Counted from the first letter of the stretch, positions 1 to 10,076 are shown. The stretch is DNA of 64,000 bases from Cardiobacteriaceae bacterium (GCA_030529365.1 JAUMXB010000002.1:124001-188000), one strand, 5' to 3'. Program-made: numbers and translations. The notes: a model not told the origin generated them from the letters alone.

Positions 1-1
1 G

Positions 2-1090
2 GCACGCCGTCCGATCGAAGATCTTGCTGCCTATCGCGAAAAACTTGACGGCATGATGAACCGCCAGGGCTTTATCATGAAGCCTATCGTCGATCGGGCG
101 CGCGCCAATCCGCTCAAGGTGGCTTTTGCCGAAGGCGAAGATTTGCGCGTGTTGCGTGCGGTGATTGCCTGCTTGCAGGAGGGCGTTTGCAAGCCGATTC
201 TGATTGGACGCCACAAGCGCATTGCCGAGCGCATTGCCGAATACGACATGCCCATCGATCTGGAACGCGATGTGGAAGTCATCGAGCCGATGAACAATCC
301 GTATTACAAGGAGTGCTGGGAAGGCTATCACGCATTGCGCAGCCGTGAAGGCGTGGATCCGCAGGAAGCGCGCATCCATATGAACACGCGTCCGACCGTG
401 CTGGCCGCCATGCTGGTCAAGCTCGGCTATGCCGACACCATGGTGTGCGGTGCGATTGGGCGTTATGACCGTCATCTGCGCCGTATTCGCGGAATTTTCG
501 GCACCATGGATGGCGTGAAAGATCCGTCGGCAATGAACATGATTCTGACGTCCAAGGGCACTTTCTTTATTGCCGATACCCATGTGCAGCAGGAGCCGGA
601 TGCCGAAGCGCTGGCAGATATTGCCCTGCTCGCGGCAGATACGGCAGGGCGTCTGGGCATCACGCCTAAGGTGGCGCTGGTGTCGCACTCCAACTTCGGT
701 TCGCGGGTTACCATGCACAGTTCGAGAGTGATGCGCGAAGCGCTGCCGATTATCCGTGCGCGTGCGCCGGATCTGATGGTGGAAGGTGAAATGCATGCTG
801 ATGCCGCGCTTGCCGAAGAAGTGCGCAATATCACCATGCCGAACAACTGCCTGGAAGGTGCGGCCAATATTCTCGTCATGCCCAATATCGATGCGGCGAA
901 TATCAGCTACAACCTGCTGAAAGTGATGTCGGACGGCAATGTGGTTGGCCCCATCCTCATGGGATTGCGCCGGCCGGTAGCGCTGATGACCAAGGTTGCC
1001 ACGGCACGACGCATCTTCAACATGACAGCCATCGCCGTGACCGAAACCCAGGCCTACTATGCCCGCCAGGCGGAGTGCGGGGAAGAATAA
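2..1090 (+). CDS. maeB: NADP-dependent malic enzyme, C-terminal phosphotransacetylase-like domain (partial)
   Basis: The reading frame is open from the left edge, so the gene starts outside the window; the visible part is the C-terminal phosphotransacetylase-like domain of a MaeB-type malic enzyme. In that family the N-terminal half decarboxylates malate to pyruvate with NADP, and the C-terminal domain binds acetyl-CoA as a regulatory module. Visible family blocks include GRYDRHLRRIRGIFG and, near the end, NILVMPNIDAANISYNLLK with VVGPILMGLRRPV. An internal ATG at 53 is unlikely to be the start, because upstream codons already read as family sequence (RRPIEDLAAYREKLDGM). A stand-alone phosphate acetyltransferase is the alternative, but the in-frame linker argues for a fusion. 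pepN follows after 27 bp. Confidence 0.85.
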   Translation, partial: ARRPIEDLAAYREKLDGMMNRQGFIMKPIVDRARANPLKVAFAEGEDLRVLRAVIACLQEGVCKPILIGRHKRIAERIAEYDMPIDLERDVEVIEPMNNPYYKECWEGYHALRSREGVDPQEARIHMNTRPTVLAAMLVKLGYADTMVCGAIGRYDRHLRRIRGIFGTMDGVKDPSAMNMILTSKGTFFIADTHVQQEPDAEALADIALLAADTAGRLGITPKVALVSHSNFGSRVTMHSSRVMREALPIIRARAPDLMVEGEMHADAALAEEVRNITMPNNCLEGAANILVMPNIDAANISYNLLKVMSDGNVVGPILMGLRRPVALMTKVATARRIFNMTAIAVTETQAYYARQAECGEE

Positions 1091-1117
1091 ACCGCAGCAA
1101 TCAAGGAAGCGATAAGG

Positions 1118-3766
1118 ATGAGCGAATTAGCACTGGTCAAGCTGGCCGATTACACCCCACCGGCGTTTACCACGGATCATCATGATCTGCACTTCACCCT
1201 GGATGGCGAGCGGGTGGTGGTGCGGCATGAGCAGAATTTCCGCCGCATCGAGCCCAAAGAGGATGAAATCGGCTGGCGTCGGGAGCAGGTTCGTGATTTG
1301 GTGCTGGACGGCGAAGGGCTGGATGTGCAGTCCGTGCAGATGGACGGGCGGGAGCTGTCTCATGAAGAATATCGTTATGAGAACAACAAGCTCACCCTGT
1401 TCAAGGTGCCGGACAGCTTTACCCTGACCACCACTGTTCATCTGCGCCCGGATGACAACCGCGAACTTTCCGGCCTTTACCGTTCGAACGGCATTTACTG
1501 CACGCAGTGCGAGGCGCAGGGCTTCCGTCGCATCACCTTCGCGCTCGACCGCCCCGATGTGCTTGCCACCTACCGCGTGCGCATCGAGGCGAACCGGGCG
1601 GAAAATCCGGTGCTGCTCTCCAACGGCGATCTGGAAAAATCCGGCAATCTTGGTGAAGAACACCATTATGTGCAGTGGTACGATCCGCATCCCAAGCCGA
1701 CCTATCTTTTTGCCCTGGTGGCGGGCGATCTTGCCATGGTCAACAAGCGCATCACCACACCGCTCGGCAAGCAAATCGAATTGCGCATCTACACCGAAGC
1801 GCCTTTCATCGACCAGACCGATTTCGCCATGCAGTCGCTCATCGAATCCATCCAGTGGGACGAGAAGCGCTTCGGCCTTTCCTACGATTTGCAGCGCTTC
1901 CACATCGTCGCGATCAGCGATTTCAACATGGGTGCGATGGAAAACAAGGGGTTGAACATCTTCAATACCAAATACGTCATCGCCAATACCGACACCGGCA
2001 CCGACGCCGATTTTCACGGTATCCGCGCCGTCATCGGCCATGAGTATTTCCACAACTGGACGGGCAACCGCATCACCTGTCGCGACTGGTTCCAGCTCTC
2101 GCTGAAAGAGGGCTTGACCGTCTTCCGCGACCAGGAATTTTCCTCCGATCTTGGCGAGCGCTCGCTTGAGCGCATTGCCAACGTCAATCTCCTGCGCCGC
2201 GTGCAGTTTGCCGAAGACGCAGGCCCCATGCGCCATCCGGTGCAGCCGCAGGAATACGCGGCGATTGACAACTTCTACACCGCAACCGTCTATGAAAAAG
2301 GCGCGGAAATCATCCGCATGTACCACACCATTCTCGGCGAGGAGCGCTTCCAGGCGGGCATGAAGCGCTATGTGGAAAAGCATGACGGCCAGGCCGTGCG
2401 CATCGAGGATTTCGCCGCCTGCATGAGCGAAGTCTCCAATTATGATTTCAATGGCGACTTCTTCCGCTGGTACACCACCGGCGGCACGCCGCGCGTGCGC
2501 TTCACCTCTTCCTACAACCAGCGCAGCCGCAGCTATACGCTGGCCGCCGGGCAGGATGTGGATGCCGTGTCGCCGCCGCGTGCGCTCGTCATCCCCGTCA
2601 AACTCTCCTTCATCAATCGTCAGGGGCAGCTTTTCCGCTTTGCCGACGGCAGCACCGAGCAGACCTTTCTTCTTGACAAGGCGCGCGCGAGCTGGACTTT
2701 CGAGCAGACGGAAAATGCGCTCATTCCTGTGCTCATGCAGGATTTTTCCGCCCCTGTCTATTACCAGTACGACTATAACGATGAGGATTTGGCCCTGCTT
2801 GTTGGCCATGCACCGGACGGCTTTGCCCGTCTGGAAGCGATGCAGACGTGTTATCGCCGTCTCTTTGAGACGGCGATGCGTTCGCCGCGCGATGTCAAGG
2901 CTCATGTACGCAGCGTCGCCGATACCATGCAGGAAGTGCTGGCGCACGACAGGCGCAGCGACGGCGAAAAGGCGCTGCTGCTCGAATTGCCCACTTTCGA
3001 CACCCTGCTCAATTACTTGCCGCAGCGGATCGACATGGATAGCGCGCTGGCCGCCTATGAGCAGATGCGGCAGGTGATTGCGCTGAAAATGCGCCGCGCC
3101 TGGCTGGAGTTCCTCGAAAGCGATACGCGCGACACCTCGCCGCGCTACAGCGTGCGCGATGCCGGTATCCGTGCCCTGCGCGGCCTTGCCATGAGCTATC
3201 TTGCCGTTTTTGAGGAAGAGGATTTGCGGCAAATGCTCGCGCGCCGCTACGGGCAGGCCGTGAACATGACCGAACGCATGAACGCGCTCTCTGCCCTCAA
3301 TCTGCGCGATGACCGCTATCGCAGCGAAGCGCTTGCCGATTTTTACGCGCGCTTTGCCGATCAGCCGCTCGTCATCGACAAATGGTTTGCCTTGCAGGCG
3401 AAAGACGCCAGCGAAGGAGCGCTGGCGCGCATTGAAGCGCTTGCCGGGCATGAAGCCTTTGCGGTCGGCAATCCCAACCGCTTCCGTGCGCTGGTCGGTT
3501 CCTTTGCACAGTTCAATCCCACGCTGTTCCATGCCGCCGATGGCAGCGGTTACCGCCTGGTGGCCGCGCAGATCGGGCGCATCGTGGAAGCCAATCCGCA
3601 GCTCTCCGCGCGCCTGCTCAATGTCTTTGCCATTGGCGCGCGCCTGGATGCAGGGCGCCGCGCCATCATCCGCGAATGCTTTGAGGAACTGTCGGCGCGC
3701 AATATCAGCACCGACGTGCAGGAAGTCATCAGCCGTATCAGCCTCGGCTTGCAGGACGAGACATGA
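1118..3766 (+). CDS. pepN: Aminopeptidase N (M1 zinc metallopeptidase)
   Basis: This is an 882-residue cytoplasmic M1 aminopeptidase, close to the usual 870 residues of proteobacterial PepN. It removes N-terminal amino acids from peptides. The exopeptidase motif GAMENKGLNIF is at about residues 271-281 and the zinc site HEYFHNWTGNR begins at about residue 308, followed by the third-ligand glutamate region. An SD-like AAGGA (1110-1114) sits close before the ATG. The stop codon overlaps the relA start by 4 bp (ATGA), so the two genes are probably translationally coupled. No frame damage is seen. Confidence 0.96.
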   Translation: MSELALVKLADYTPPAFTTDHHDLHFTLDGERVVVRHEQNFRRIEPKEDEIGWRREQVRDLVLDGEGLDVQSVQMDGRELSHEEYRYENNKLTLFKVPDSFTLTTTVHLRPDDNRELSGLYRSNGIYCTQCEAQGFRRITFALDRPDVLATYRVRIEANRAENPVLLSNGDLEKSGNLGEEHHYVQWYDPHPKPTYLFALVAGDLAMVNKRITTPLGKQIELRIYTEAPFIDQTDFAMQSLIESIQWDEKRFGLSYDLQRFHIVAISDFNMGAMENKGLNIFNTKYVIANTDTGTDADFHGIRAVIGHEYFHNWTGNRITCRDWFQLSLKEGLTVFRDQEFSSDLGERSLERIANVNLLRRVQFAEDAGPMRHPVQPQEYAAIDNFYTATVYEKGAEIIRMYHTILGEERFQAGMKRYVEKHDGQAVRIEDFAACMSEVSNYDFNGDFFRWYTTGGTPRVRFTSSYNQRSRSYTLAAGQDVDAVSPPRALVIPVKLSFINRQGQLFRFADGSTEQTFLLDKARASWTFEQTENALIPVLMQDFSAPVYYQYDYNDEDLALLVGHAPDGFARLEAMQTCYRRLFETAMRSPRDVKAHVRSVADTMQEVLAHDRRSDGEKALLLELPTFDTLLNYLPQRIDMDSALAAYEQMRQVIALKMRRAWLEFLESDTRDTSPRYSVRDAGIRALRGLAMSYLAVFEEEDLRQMLARRYGQAVNMTERMNALSALNLRDDRYRSEALADFYARFADQPLVIDKWFALQAKDASEGALARIEALAGHEAFAVGNPNRFRALVGSFAQFNPTLFHAADGSGYRLVAAQIGRIVEANPQLSARLLNVFAIGARLDAGRRAIIRECFEELSARNISTDVQEVISRISLGLQDET

Positions 3767-5922
3767 CGGCCGCCTTGCGCCCGCAGTGGTTGCCCGGACA
3801 GGCGCTGTATCCCGAGACTTCGGCGCGCCTCCTGATCGAGCACGCTTACGATCTGGCCAGCGCGCAAGCCGATTTTCCGGCCAAGAAAGCGGCCATGCTC
3901 ACCGGATTGCTGGTCGATCTGAAAGCGGATGCAACGCTGATTGCCACGGCACTGCTGGTGCCGGCATGGCGCGGCGAAAAGCTCGATGCGGAGACCATCA
4001 CGGAGAAAACCTCCGCCGAAGTCGTCAGCCTGCTGCGCGCACTCGATGCACTGGGGCTGATTGATCGCCTCCACGACCAGGAAAAGAGCGACATCGAACA
4101 GCTGCGCAAAATGCTGCTTGCCATGGCGAGCGACATGCGCGCCGTCATTTTGAAGCTCGCCCTGCAAACCGTGGCCATGCGCTCCCTGGGCGAATATCCG
4201 CCGGAGCGCCAGCAGCGCCTTGCCCTGCAAACCCGCGATCTCTTTGCCCCGCTCGCCAACCGTCTGGGCATTGCCCAGCTCAAGTGGGAGCTGGAAGACC
4301 GCGCCCTGCAAACGCTGGAACCCGATATCTATCAGGAACTCAGCATCGAGCTTGAAGAAAAGCGCGTTGACCGCGAGCGCTACATCGAGCGCATCATCGC
4401 CATGCTGGCCTATGAGCTGGACAAGGCTGGCATAGAAGTCAAAAAGATCTATGGCCGCGTCAAGCACATCAACAGCATCTATCAGAAAATGAAGCGCAAG
4501 AAGCTCAAATTCTCGCAGGTGAACGATGTGCGCGCGGTGCGCGTGGAAGTGGAGACGGAAGAAGACTGCTACCGCGTGCTGAGCGTGGTGCAATCGCTGT
4601 GGCAGCCGATCGCGGAAGAATTTGACGACTATATCGCCAACCCCAAGGCCAACGGCTACCAGTCCCTGCACACCTCGCTGACCGGCCCGGAAAACCGCGT
4701 GCTCGAAGTGCAGATCCGCACCACGAAAATGCACGAAAGCGCCGAATTGGGCGTTGCCGCGCACTGGCTCTACAAGGAAAAGGGCGCGCGCCACTCCAGG
4801 CAGTTCGAGCAGCAAATCGAATGGCTGCGGCGCATGCTCGATGGCAGCGGCGATGCCGCGCGCGGCGACGTCGTCTTCGACCAGTTCAAGAACGAAGCCT
4901 TTGCCGACCGCGTCTATGCGCTGTCGCCGCAGGGGCAGGTCGTCGATTTGCCGGAAGGCGCGACCCCGCTCGATTTCGCCTACCACATCCACACCAGCCT
5001 AGGCCATCGCTGCCGGGGCGCGAAAATCAACGGCAAAATCGTGCCGCTCACCACGGCGGTGAAAAATGCCGACACCATCGAAATCCTCACGCAAAAGGAA
5101 GCCAACCCCAGCCGCGACTGGCTCAATGACCACCTCGGCTATCTGCGCAGCGCCCGCGCCAAGGCCAAAGTGCGCAGCTATTTCAAGAAACTGGAAAAGG
5201 AAAAAAGCATCGAAGCCGGGCGCGACATGCTCGAACGCGAATGCCGCCGCCTTGGCATCCAGCTGTTGCCCGATGACCTCGCGGAAATGGTGCGCAAATT
5301 CAACGTGCACAGCATTGGCGATCTGCATGCTGCCATCGGCTTTGGCGATCTCGGCGTGCTCACCGTCGCCCACGAACTGCTGGAGCGCGCCAGTGCCCGC
5401 CAGCAGCCGGACAAGCCCAGCATGGAAGAGCGCCTTGCCCGCCTGCCCATCAAGGCGACGCGCAAGAACCGCCAGCAAAACATCGCCGTGGCCGGTGTCG
5501 ATGACCTCATGGTCAACTTCGCCACCTGTTGCCAGCCGGTGCCGCCTGCTGCCATTTCCGGCTTCATCACCATTGGCCGCGGCGTCAACATCCACCGCGA
5601 CAACTGCGCCAACCTCCAGCACCTGCGCGACGTGCATCCCGAGCGCATCGTGGAAGTGCACTGGCAGGACGGCGACAGCAGCGTCTATCAGGTGGATATC
5701 GGCATCGAAGCCTATGACCGCACCCACATCCTGCGCGACATCAGCCAGGTGCTCGCCAACGAAAAAGTGCCGATTCTCCACGTGGACATGAAACAGACCG
5801 AACGCCAGCGCATCGCCGGAATTTTCACGCTGGAAATCACCGACATGAGCCAGCTCTCGCGCATCATCGATCGCATCGCCCAGATCAAGGATGTTGCCGA
5901 AGTGGGGCGGGTCAGACGGTAA
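3763..5922 (+). CDS. relA: RelA, (p)ppGpp synthetase
   Basis: This 719-residue protein has the RelA/SpoT layout: a degenerate N-terminal hydrolase region, a synthetase domain, TGS (about residues 380-450), a zinc-finger/helical region and a C-terminal ACT domain. The synthetase carries the EFDD motif at about residue 286 (EEFDDYIANPKANGYQS), which marks monofunctional RelA; bifunctional SpoT/Rel has RxKD there. The HD hydrolase residues are absent around LLVPAWRGEKLD, which agrees. RelA makes (p)ppGpp on stalled ribosomes during amino-acid starvation. The start overlaps the end of pepN by 4 bp, an uncommon partner. A palindromic repeat lies just after the stop and may end transcription. Confidence 0.94.
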   Translation: MTAALRPQWLPGQALYPETSARLLIEHAYDLASAQADFPAKKAAMLTGLLVDLKADATLIATALLVPAWRGEKLDAETITEKTSAEVVSLLRALDALGLIDRLHDQEKSDIEQLRKMLLAMASDMRAVILKLALQTVAMRSLGEYPPERQQRLALQTRDLFAPLANRLGIAQLKWELEDRALQTLEPDIYQELSIELEEKRVDRERYIERIIAMLAYELDKAGIEVKKIYGRVKHINSIYQKMKRKKLKFSQVNDVRAVRVEVETEEDCYRVLSVVQSLWQPIAEEFDDYIANPKANGYQSLHTSLTGPENRVLEVQIRTTKMHESAELGVAAHWLYKEKGARHSRQFEQQIEWLRRMLDGSGDAARGDVVFDQFKNEAFADRVYALSPQGQVVDLPEGATPLDFAYHIHTSLGHRCRGAKINGKIVPLTTAVKNADTIEILTQKEANPSRDWLNDHLGYLRSARAKAKVRSYFKKLEKEKSIEAGRDMLERECRRLGIQLLPDDLAEMVRKFNVHSIGDLHAAIGFGDLGVLTVAHELLERASARQQPDKPSMEERLARLPIKATRKNRQQNIAVAGVDDLMVNFATCCQPVPPAAISGFITIGRGVNIHRDNCANLQHLRDVHPERIVEVHWQDGDSSVYQVDIGIEAYDRTHILRDISQVLANEKVPILHVDMKQTERQRIAGIFTLEITDMSQLSRIIDRIAQIKDVAEVGRVRR

Positions 5923-5950
5923 TTTCATAAAACCACATAAAATAGCATAT

Positions 5951-6015
5951 TTTTCTCACTATTAAGCGCTTATTATGAGAAAATTTATCACAATAAGCGC
6001 TTAATAGTGAGAAAA
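5951..6015. repeat. Intergenic palindromic repeat, copy 1
   Basis: A 65-bp near-perfect palindrome with two AAGCGCTTA cores. The left end TTTTCTCACTATTAAGCGC is the exact reverse complement of the right end. As RNA it would fold into one hairpin of about 30 bp with two mismatches. It lies between relA and a binding-protein gene. This copy is the clearest representative of a family found 13 times in the window. Confidence 0.9.
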
Positions 6016-6138
6016 TTTACCATTCATATCTGTTTATGAAAAATGGTGGTCATCGCCATTCAGGCAGTAGCAAATGCCAGAATGCCAAGCTATCATGCGT
6101 TATAAATTTTTTTCATCAAAATTGATAGGAGACAGTCA

Positions 6139-7146
6139 ATGAAATCAGCGATGCAGTGGATGGGCGTGATGATGTGCGCCGGAGCCATGGCGAGTTTTGC
6201 GCAAGCCGCGGACAAGCTGGTGGTCTATACCGCGCGTTCCGAGCAGTTGAACAATATGGTGGTGGAGAACTTCCAGAAAGATACCGGCATCAAGGTGGAT
6301 CTGGTGGTGGCAGGTACCGGCCCGCTTCTGAAGCGCGTGGAATCCGAGAAGAACAACCCGGGCGGCGACATTTTCTGGGCGGCGGACGAGACCATGCTCT
6401 CTTCGAAAAAGGATTTGTTCGAGACGTATGTATCGCCGGAAAACGAGCATATCCTGCCGGCTTTCCGCAACAAGAGCGGCCACTTCTCGCCAGCTTTTGC
6501 CGATCCCACGGTGATTATCGTCAATACCAGGATTTCGCCGGTGCCGGTGGAAGGTTTCGCCGATTTGCTCAAACCCGAACTCAAGGGAAAAATTGCCTTC
6601 GGCGATCCGGCCAACTCCAGCTCCGCTTTCCAGTCGCTGATGGCGATGCTCTATGCGCACGGCAAGGATCATGATCCGATGAGCCCCGAAGCCTGGGCGT
6701 TCGTGGACAAGTTCATTGCCAATCTCGACGGCAAGTTCCTGAACAGCTCCGGCGCGGTGCACAAGGGTGTGGCGGACGGCGAATATGCCGTGGGGCTGAC
6801 CTGGGAAGATCCGGCAGCGAATTACGTGAAAAACGGTGCACCGGTAGCCGTGGTTTTCCCGGCGGAAGGCGCGATTTTCCCGGGCGAATCGGTGCAGATC
6901 ATCAAGGGCGCGAAAAATGCCGACAATGCGAAGAAATTCGTCGATTACATGCTGGGTGAGAAAATCCAGAACATGGTGGGCGAGAATTTGACGGTACGGC
7001 CGTTGCGTGAAGGGGCGAAACTCGCGGATTACATGAAGCCGCAGGCCGAGATCAAGCTTTTCCCCAATTACGACGAAGGCTGGGTGGCCGAGAACAAGAC
7101 TGCTATCGTCGCCGAATGGAACAAGCATCTGGAAGATTCGATGTAA
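6139..7146 (+). CDS. Periplasmic substrate-binding protein of an iron/sugar-phosphate-type ABC importer
   Basis: A 335-residue secreted protein with a typical signal peptide (hydrophobic core after MKSAMQWMG, likely cleavage after FAQA) followed by LVVYTARSEQ, the usual start of class-II binding proteins in the FbpA/AfuA/phosphonate-binding group. SD ATAGGAGA precedes the ATG at 6139. It would bind substrate in the periplasm and hand it to the permease encoded at 8396-10060. The substrate cannot be decided from sequence: members of this group bind ferric iron, sugar phosphates or 2-aminoethylphosphonate. A hairpin terminator separates it from the ATPase and permease genes, suggesting the binding protein is made in excess. 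Confidence 0.85.
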   Translation: MKSAMQWMGVMMCAGAMASFAQAADKLVVYTARSEQLNNMVVENFQKDTGIKVDLVVAGTGPLLKRVESEKNNPGGDIFWAADETMLSSKKDLFETYVSPENEHILPAFRNKSGHFSPAFADPTVIIVNTRISPVPVEGFADLLKPELKGKIAFGDPANSSSAFQSLMAMLYAHGKDHDPMSPEAWAFVDKFIANLDGKFLNSSGAVHKGVADGEYAVGLTWEDPAANYVKNGAPVAVVFPAEGAIFPGESVQIIKGAKNADNAKKFVDYMLGEKIQNMVGENLTVRPLREGAKLADYMKPQAEIKLFPNYDEGWVAENKTAIVAEWNKHLEDSM

Positions 7147-7165
7147 GTTTGCATGACAACTGCGG

Positions 7166-7195
7166 GAAGCCTTCGTTTTGCGAAGGCTTCTTTGC
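7166..7195 (+). terminator. Hairpin terminator or attenuator inside the transporter operon
   Basis: Arms GAAGCCTTCG (7166-7175) and CGAAGGCTTC (7181-7190) form a perfect 10-bp stem followed by TTTGCTTTG. It lies 20 bp after the binding-protein stop and upstream of the ATPase gene. A partly leaky terminator here would give more binding protein than membrane components, a known arrangement in binding-protein operons. Confidence 0.7.
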
Positions 7196-7302
7196 TTTGC
7201 GCAAGGTTTTTATTGAAGGTATTGGCAGGTTGGTAGTGAGTGCTTCCGCACGAATTCCGGCATGTGATACTGCAACGGATAAACACAAACGGAGACGAAA
7301 CG

Positions 7303-8394
7303 GTGAGTGTGGCGATTGATATTGACAGGGTGGTGAAAAAGTTCGGCAATGACACGGTGATTCGCGACGTGTCGCTTGCTATCCGCCCAGGCGAATTTTT
7401 TACCCTGCTCGGGCCTTCCGGCTGCGGCAAGACAACGCTCTTGCGCATGATCATCGGCTTCAACTCGATTGAGGACGGAGAAATTCGCGTGGATGGCAAG
7501 GTGATCAACCAGATTCCCACCAACCAGCGCAATATGGGCATGGTGTTCCAGAATTACGCGATTTTTCCGCATTTGTCGGTGCGCGAGAACGTAGCCTTCG
7601 GTCTCAAGATGCGTGGCAAGGGCAAGGCGGAAATCGATCGCGCGGTGAACGAGATTCTCAAGGTGGTGAAAATTGATCATCTTGCTGATCGTATGCCGGT
7701 GAAACTTTCCGGCGGGCAGCAGCAGCGCGTGGCATTGGCGCGCGCGATTGTGATCGAGCCGGAAGTGCTGCTGATGGATGAACCGCTGTCCAACCTCGAT
7801 GCCAAGTTGCGCGTGGAAATGCGCAATGCCATCAAGGAAATCCAGCACCGCATCGGTATTACCACCGTTTATGTCACGCACGATCAGGAAGAAGCGCTTG
7901 CCGTTTCCGACCGCATCGCCGTGATGCAGGGCGGCATCATCCAGCAGGTAGATACACCGGTTGCGATTTACCGCCGTCCGGCCAATGCGTTTGTTGCTTC
8001 CTTTATCGGGCTGTCCAATCCGTTGCCGGTTGTGCTCAAGCGCTCCGGTGCAGAAGTGGCGGCCGTTTTCAGCGAGGATTATCACGAGGTCTTCACCAAT
8101 CTTTCTGATGAGGCGACAGATGGCATGTCCGCCATCGTTTCCGCGCGCCCGGAAGACATCACTTTGCATGAAACAGGGCCGGGTCTGCCGGTGACGGTAG
8201 AAAGCAGCGTGTTCCTTGGCCTGGTTACCCACTATTTCGTGCGCTTTGCCGACGGGCGTCATGCGGAAATCATCCAGGATCGCAGCCGCGAGGAGATTTT
8301 CGCTGATGGCACAGAGCTTTTCGCACGGGTGGACGCACGACGTGCCAACGTGTTCCGCGCCGACAACGAAACCACGCTGGTAAGGAGAGACTGA
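7303..8394 (+). CDS. ABC transporter ATP-binding protein (iron/sugar-phosphate type)
   Basis: The ATPase subunit of the importer shows Walker A GPSGCGKTT, signature LSGGQQQR and Walker B LLMDEPLSNLDAKLR, with a C-terminal TOBE-like extension of about 130 residues typical of this class. The preferred start is GTG at 7303 because GGAGA lies 7 bp before it and family homology begins there (VAIDIDRVVKKFG); an upstream in-frame ATG at 7240 has no such site. From that GTG the protein has 363 residues. The next gene starts 1 bp after the stop, so ATPase and permease are cotranslated. Confidence 0.88.
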   Translation: MSVAIDIDRVVKKFGNDTVIRDVSLAIRPGEFFTLLGPSGCGKTTLLRMIIGFNSIEDGEIRVDGKVINQIPTNQRNMGMVFQNYAIFPHLSVRENVAFGLKMRGKGKAEIDRAVNEILKVVKIDHLADRMPVKLSGGQQQRVALARAIVIEPEVLLMDEPLSNLDAKLRVEMRNAIKEIQHRIGITTVYVTHDQEEALAVSDRIAVMQGGIIQQVDTPVAIYRRPANAFVASFIGLSNPLPVVLKRSGAEVAAVFSEDYHEVFTNLSDEATDGMSAIVSARPEDITLHETGPGLPVTVESSVFLGLVTHYFVRFADGRHAEIIQDRSREEIFADGTELFARVDARRANVFRADNETTLVRRD

Positions 8395-8395
8395 C

Positions 8396-10060
8396 ATGGA
8401 AGCAACTGCCAACTGGCACAGCCGCAATGTCTGGCGGCTGGTATCGCTGATGGTGGCGGCGTTCTGCGCGCTGTTCATTCTCATGCCGCTGGTGCTGGTG
8501 CTGTACAAGGCGGTCGTGCATCCCGAAAGCGGCGCCTTCACCACGGAATATCTCACCAAATTCTTCACCAAGAAGTTCTACTGGTCCACGCTGGTCAACT
8601 CCATGAAAGTGACGGTAGTTTCCACCTTGCTTGCTGCTGCCATCGGCGTGCCCATGGCTTACATCATGACGCGCTATCGCATTCGCGGCGCGGCGGCGTT
8701 GAACATCCTTATCGTCATCTCCTATCTCTCGCCGCCCTTCATCGGCGCCTATGCGTGGATTCAGCTGCTCGGGCGCAGCGGTGTGGTCACGCAATGGATC
8801 AACGACCTTTTCGGCATCCAGTTCAACGGCATCTACGGCTTTGCCGGCATTTTGCTCGTCTTTTCCCTGCAATCCTTCCCGTTGATCTACATGTATGTGT
8901 GCGGCGCGCTGAAAAGCATGGACGCCTCCCTCATCGAAGCGGCGGAAAGCCTGGGTTGCAAGCCGCTTGACCGCATGCGCCGCATTGTCATTCCACTCAT
9001 CATGCCCACGCTGCTCGCGGGATCGCTACTGATCTTCATGCGCGTGTTCTCCGATTTCGGTACGCCCATGCTCATCGGCGAAGGCTTCAAGACCATGCCG
9101 GTGCTTGTTTACAACCAGTTCATGAGCGAAGTGGGCGGGGATGACGGCTTTGCTGCTGCATTGTGCCTCATTGTCATCACCCTCACCATGTTCCTCTTTT
9201 TCGCGCAGCGCCTCATTTCCGAACGCGGCAGTTATGCAATGAGCGCGCTGAAGCCGATGGAGAAAAAAGCGGCATCCGGCGTGAAGAATGCCCTGCTGCA
9301 TGGCGTGGTCTATGGCGTGGTCGCGCTCGCGGTGATCCCGCAGGCCGTGGTGATTTACACCAGCTTCCTCGAAACCAAAGGCGGGCAAGTCTATACCGGC
9401 GAATATTCGCTGGAGAACTATGCGGCAATTTTCGCCAAGGATACCAATGCGATATGGAATACCTACTCGCTCGGTTTCGCTGCCATCGTGCTGATCGTGC
9501 TGATCGGGGTGCTGGTTGCCTATCTCACCGTACGCCACCGGAACCTCGTCAACAGCGCCATCGATACCGTGACCATGTTCCCCTACATCATCCCCGGCTC
9601 GGTACTCGGCATCGCCTTCCTTTTTGCCTTCAACAGCCCGCCCTTGCTGCTTTCCGGCACTGCGCTGATTCTCATTATTTCCTATGTGATCCGGCGCATG
9701 CCCTACACCGTGCGCAGCACCGCCGCCATCATCGGGCAAATCTCGCCGAGCATCGAGGAAGCGGCGGTATCGCTGGGCGCATCGGACGGCACCACTTTCC
9801 GCAAGGTACTGCTGCCGATGATTGTGCCAGGGATTTTGTCGGGAGCGATCATGAGCTGGGTGACGGTGATCAGCGAGCTGTCCAGCTCCATCATTCTCTA
9901 CACGAGCCAGACGCAAACGCTCACCGTCTCCATCTATACGGAAGTCATTCGCGGCAACTACGGTAACGCCAGCGCCTTCTCCACCATTCTCACCGTAACC
10001 AGTATCCTGAGCCTGCTGCTCTTCTTCAAGCTGACGGGTAGACGGGATATTGCGATGTAA
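8396..10060 (+). CDS. ABC transporter permease, fused two-domain
   Basis: A 554-residue inner-membrane protein made of two binding-protein-dependent permease domains in tandem, each with about six hydrophobic helices and an EAA loop (EAAESLGCKPLDRMRRIVIP near residue 180 and EEAAVSLGASDGTTFRKVLLP near residue 455). This fused form is usual in the FbpB/AfuB class, so one polypeptide forms the whole channel. SD AAGGAGA precedes the ATG. It works with the ATPase at 7303-8394 and the binding protein at 6139-7146. The gene order binding protein-ATPase-permease differs from the binding protein-permease-ATPase order of fbpABC. Confidence 0.9.
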   Translation: MEATANWHSRNVWRLVSLMVAAFCALFILMPLVLVLYKAVVHPESGAFTTEYLTKFFTKKFYWSTLVNSMKVTVVSTLLAAAIGVPMAYIMTRYRIRGAAALNILIVISYLSPPFIGAYAWIQLLGRSGVVTQWINDLFGIQFNGIYGFAGILLVFSLQSFPLIYMYVCGALKSMDASLIEAAESLGCKPLDRMRRIVIPLIMPTLLAGSLLIFMRVFSDFGTPMLIGEGFKTMPVLVYNQFMSEVGGDDGFAAALCLIVITLTMFLFFAQRLISERGSYAMSALKPMEKKAASGVKNALLHGVVYGVVALAVIPQAVVIYTSFLETKGGQVYTGEYSLENYAAIFAKDTNAIWNTYSLGFAAIVLIVLIGVLVAYLTVRHRNLVNSAIDTVTMFPYIIPGSVLGIAFLFAFNSPPLLLSGTALILIISYVIRRMPYTVRSTAAIIGQISPSIEEAAVSLGASDGTTFRKVLLPMIVPGILSGAIMSWVTVISELSSSIILYTSQTQTLTVSIYTEVIRGNYGNASAFSTILTVTSILSLLLFFKLTGRRDIAM

Positions 10061-10076
10061 AGACAGAAAATGGATG

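Noticed and set aside
1127-3532. Long minus-strand frame of 801 codons opposite pepN
   Set aside because: Antisense shadow of a clear PepN with HEXXH and GAMEN motifs; no domain is visible in the reverse frame.
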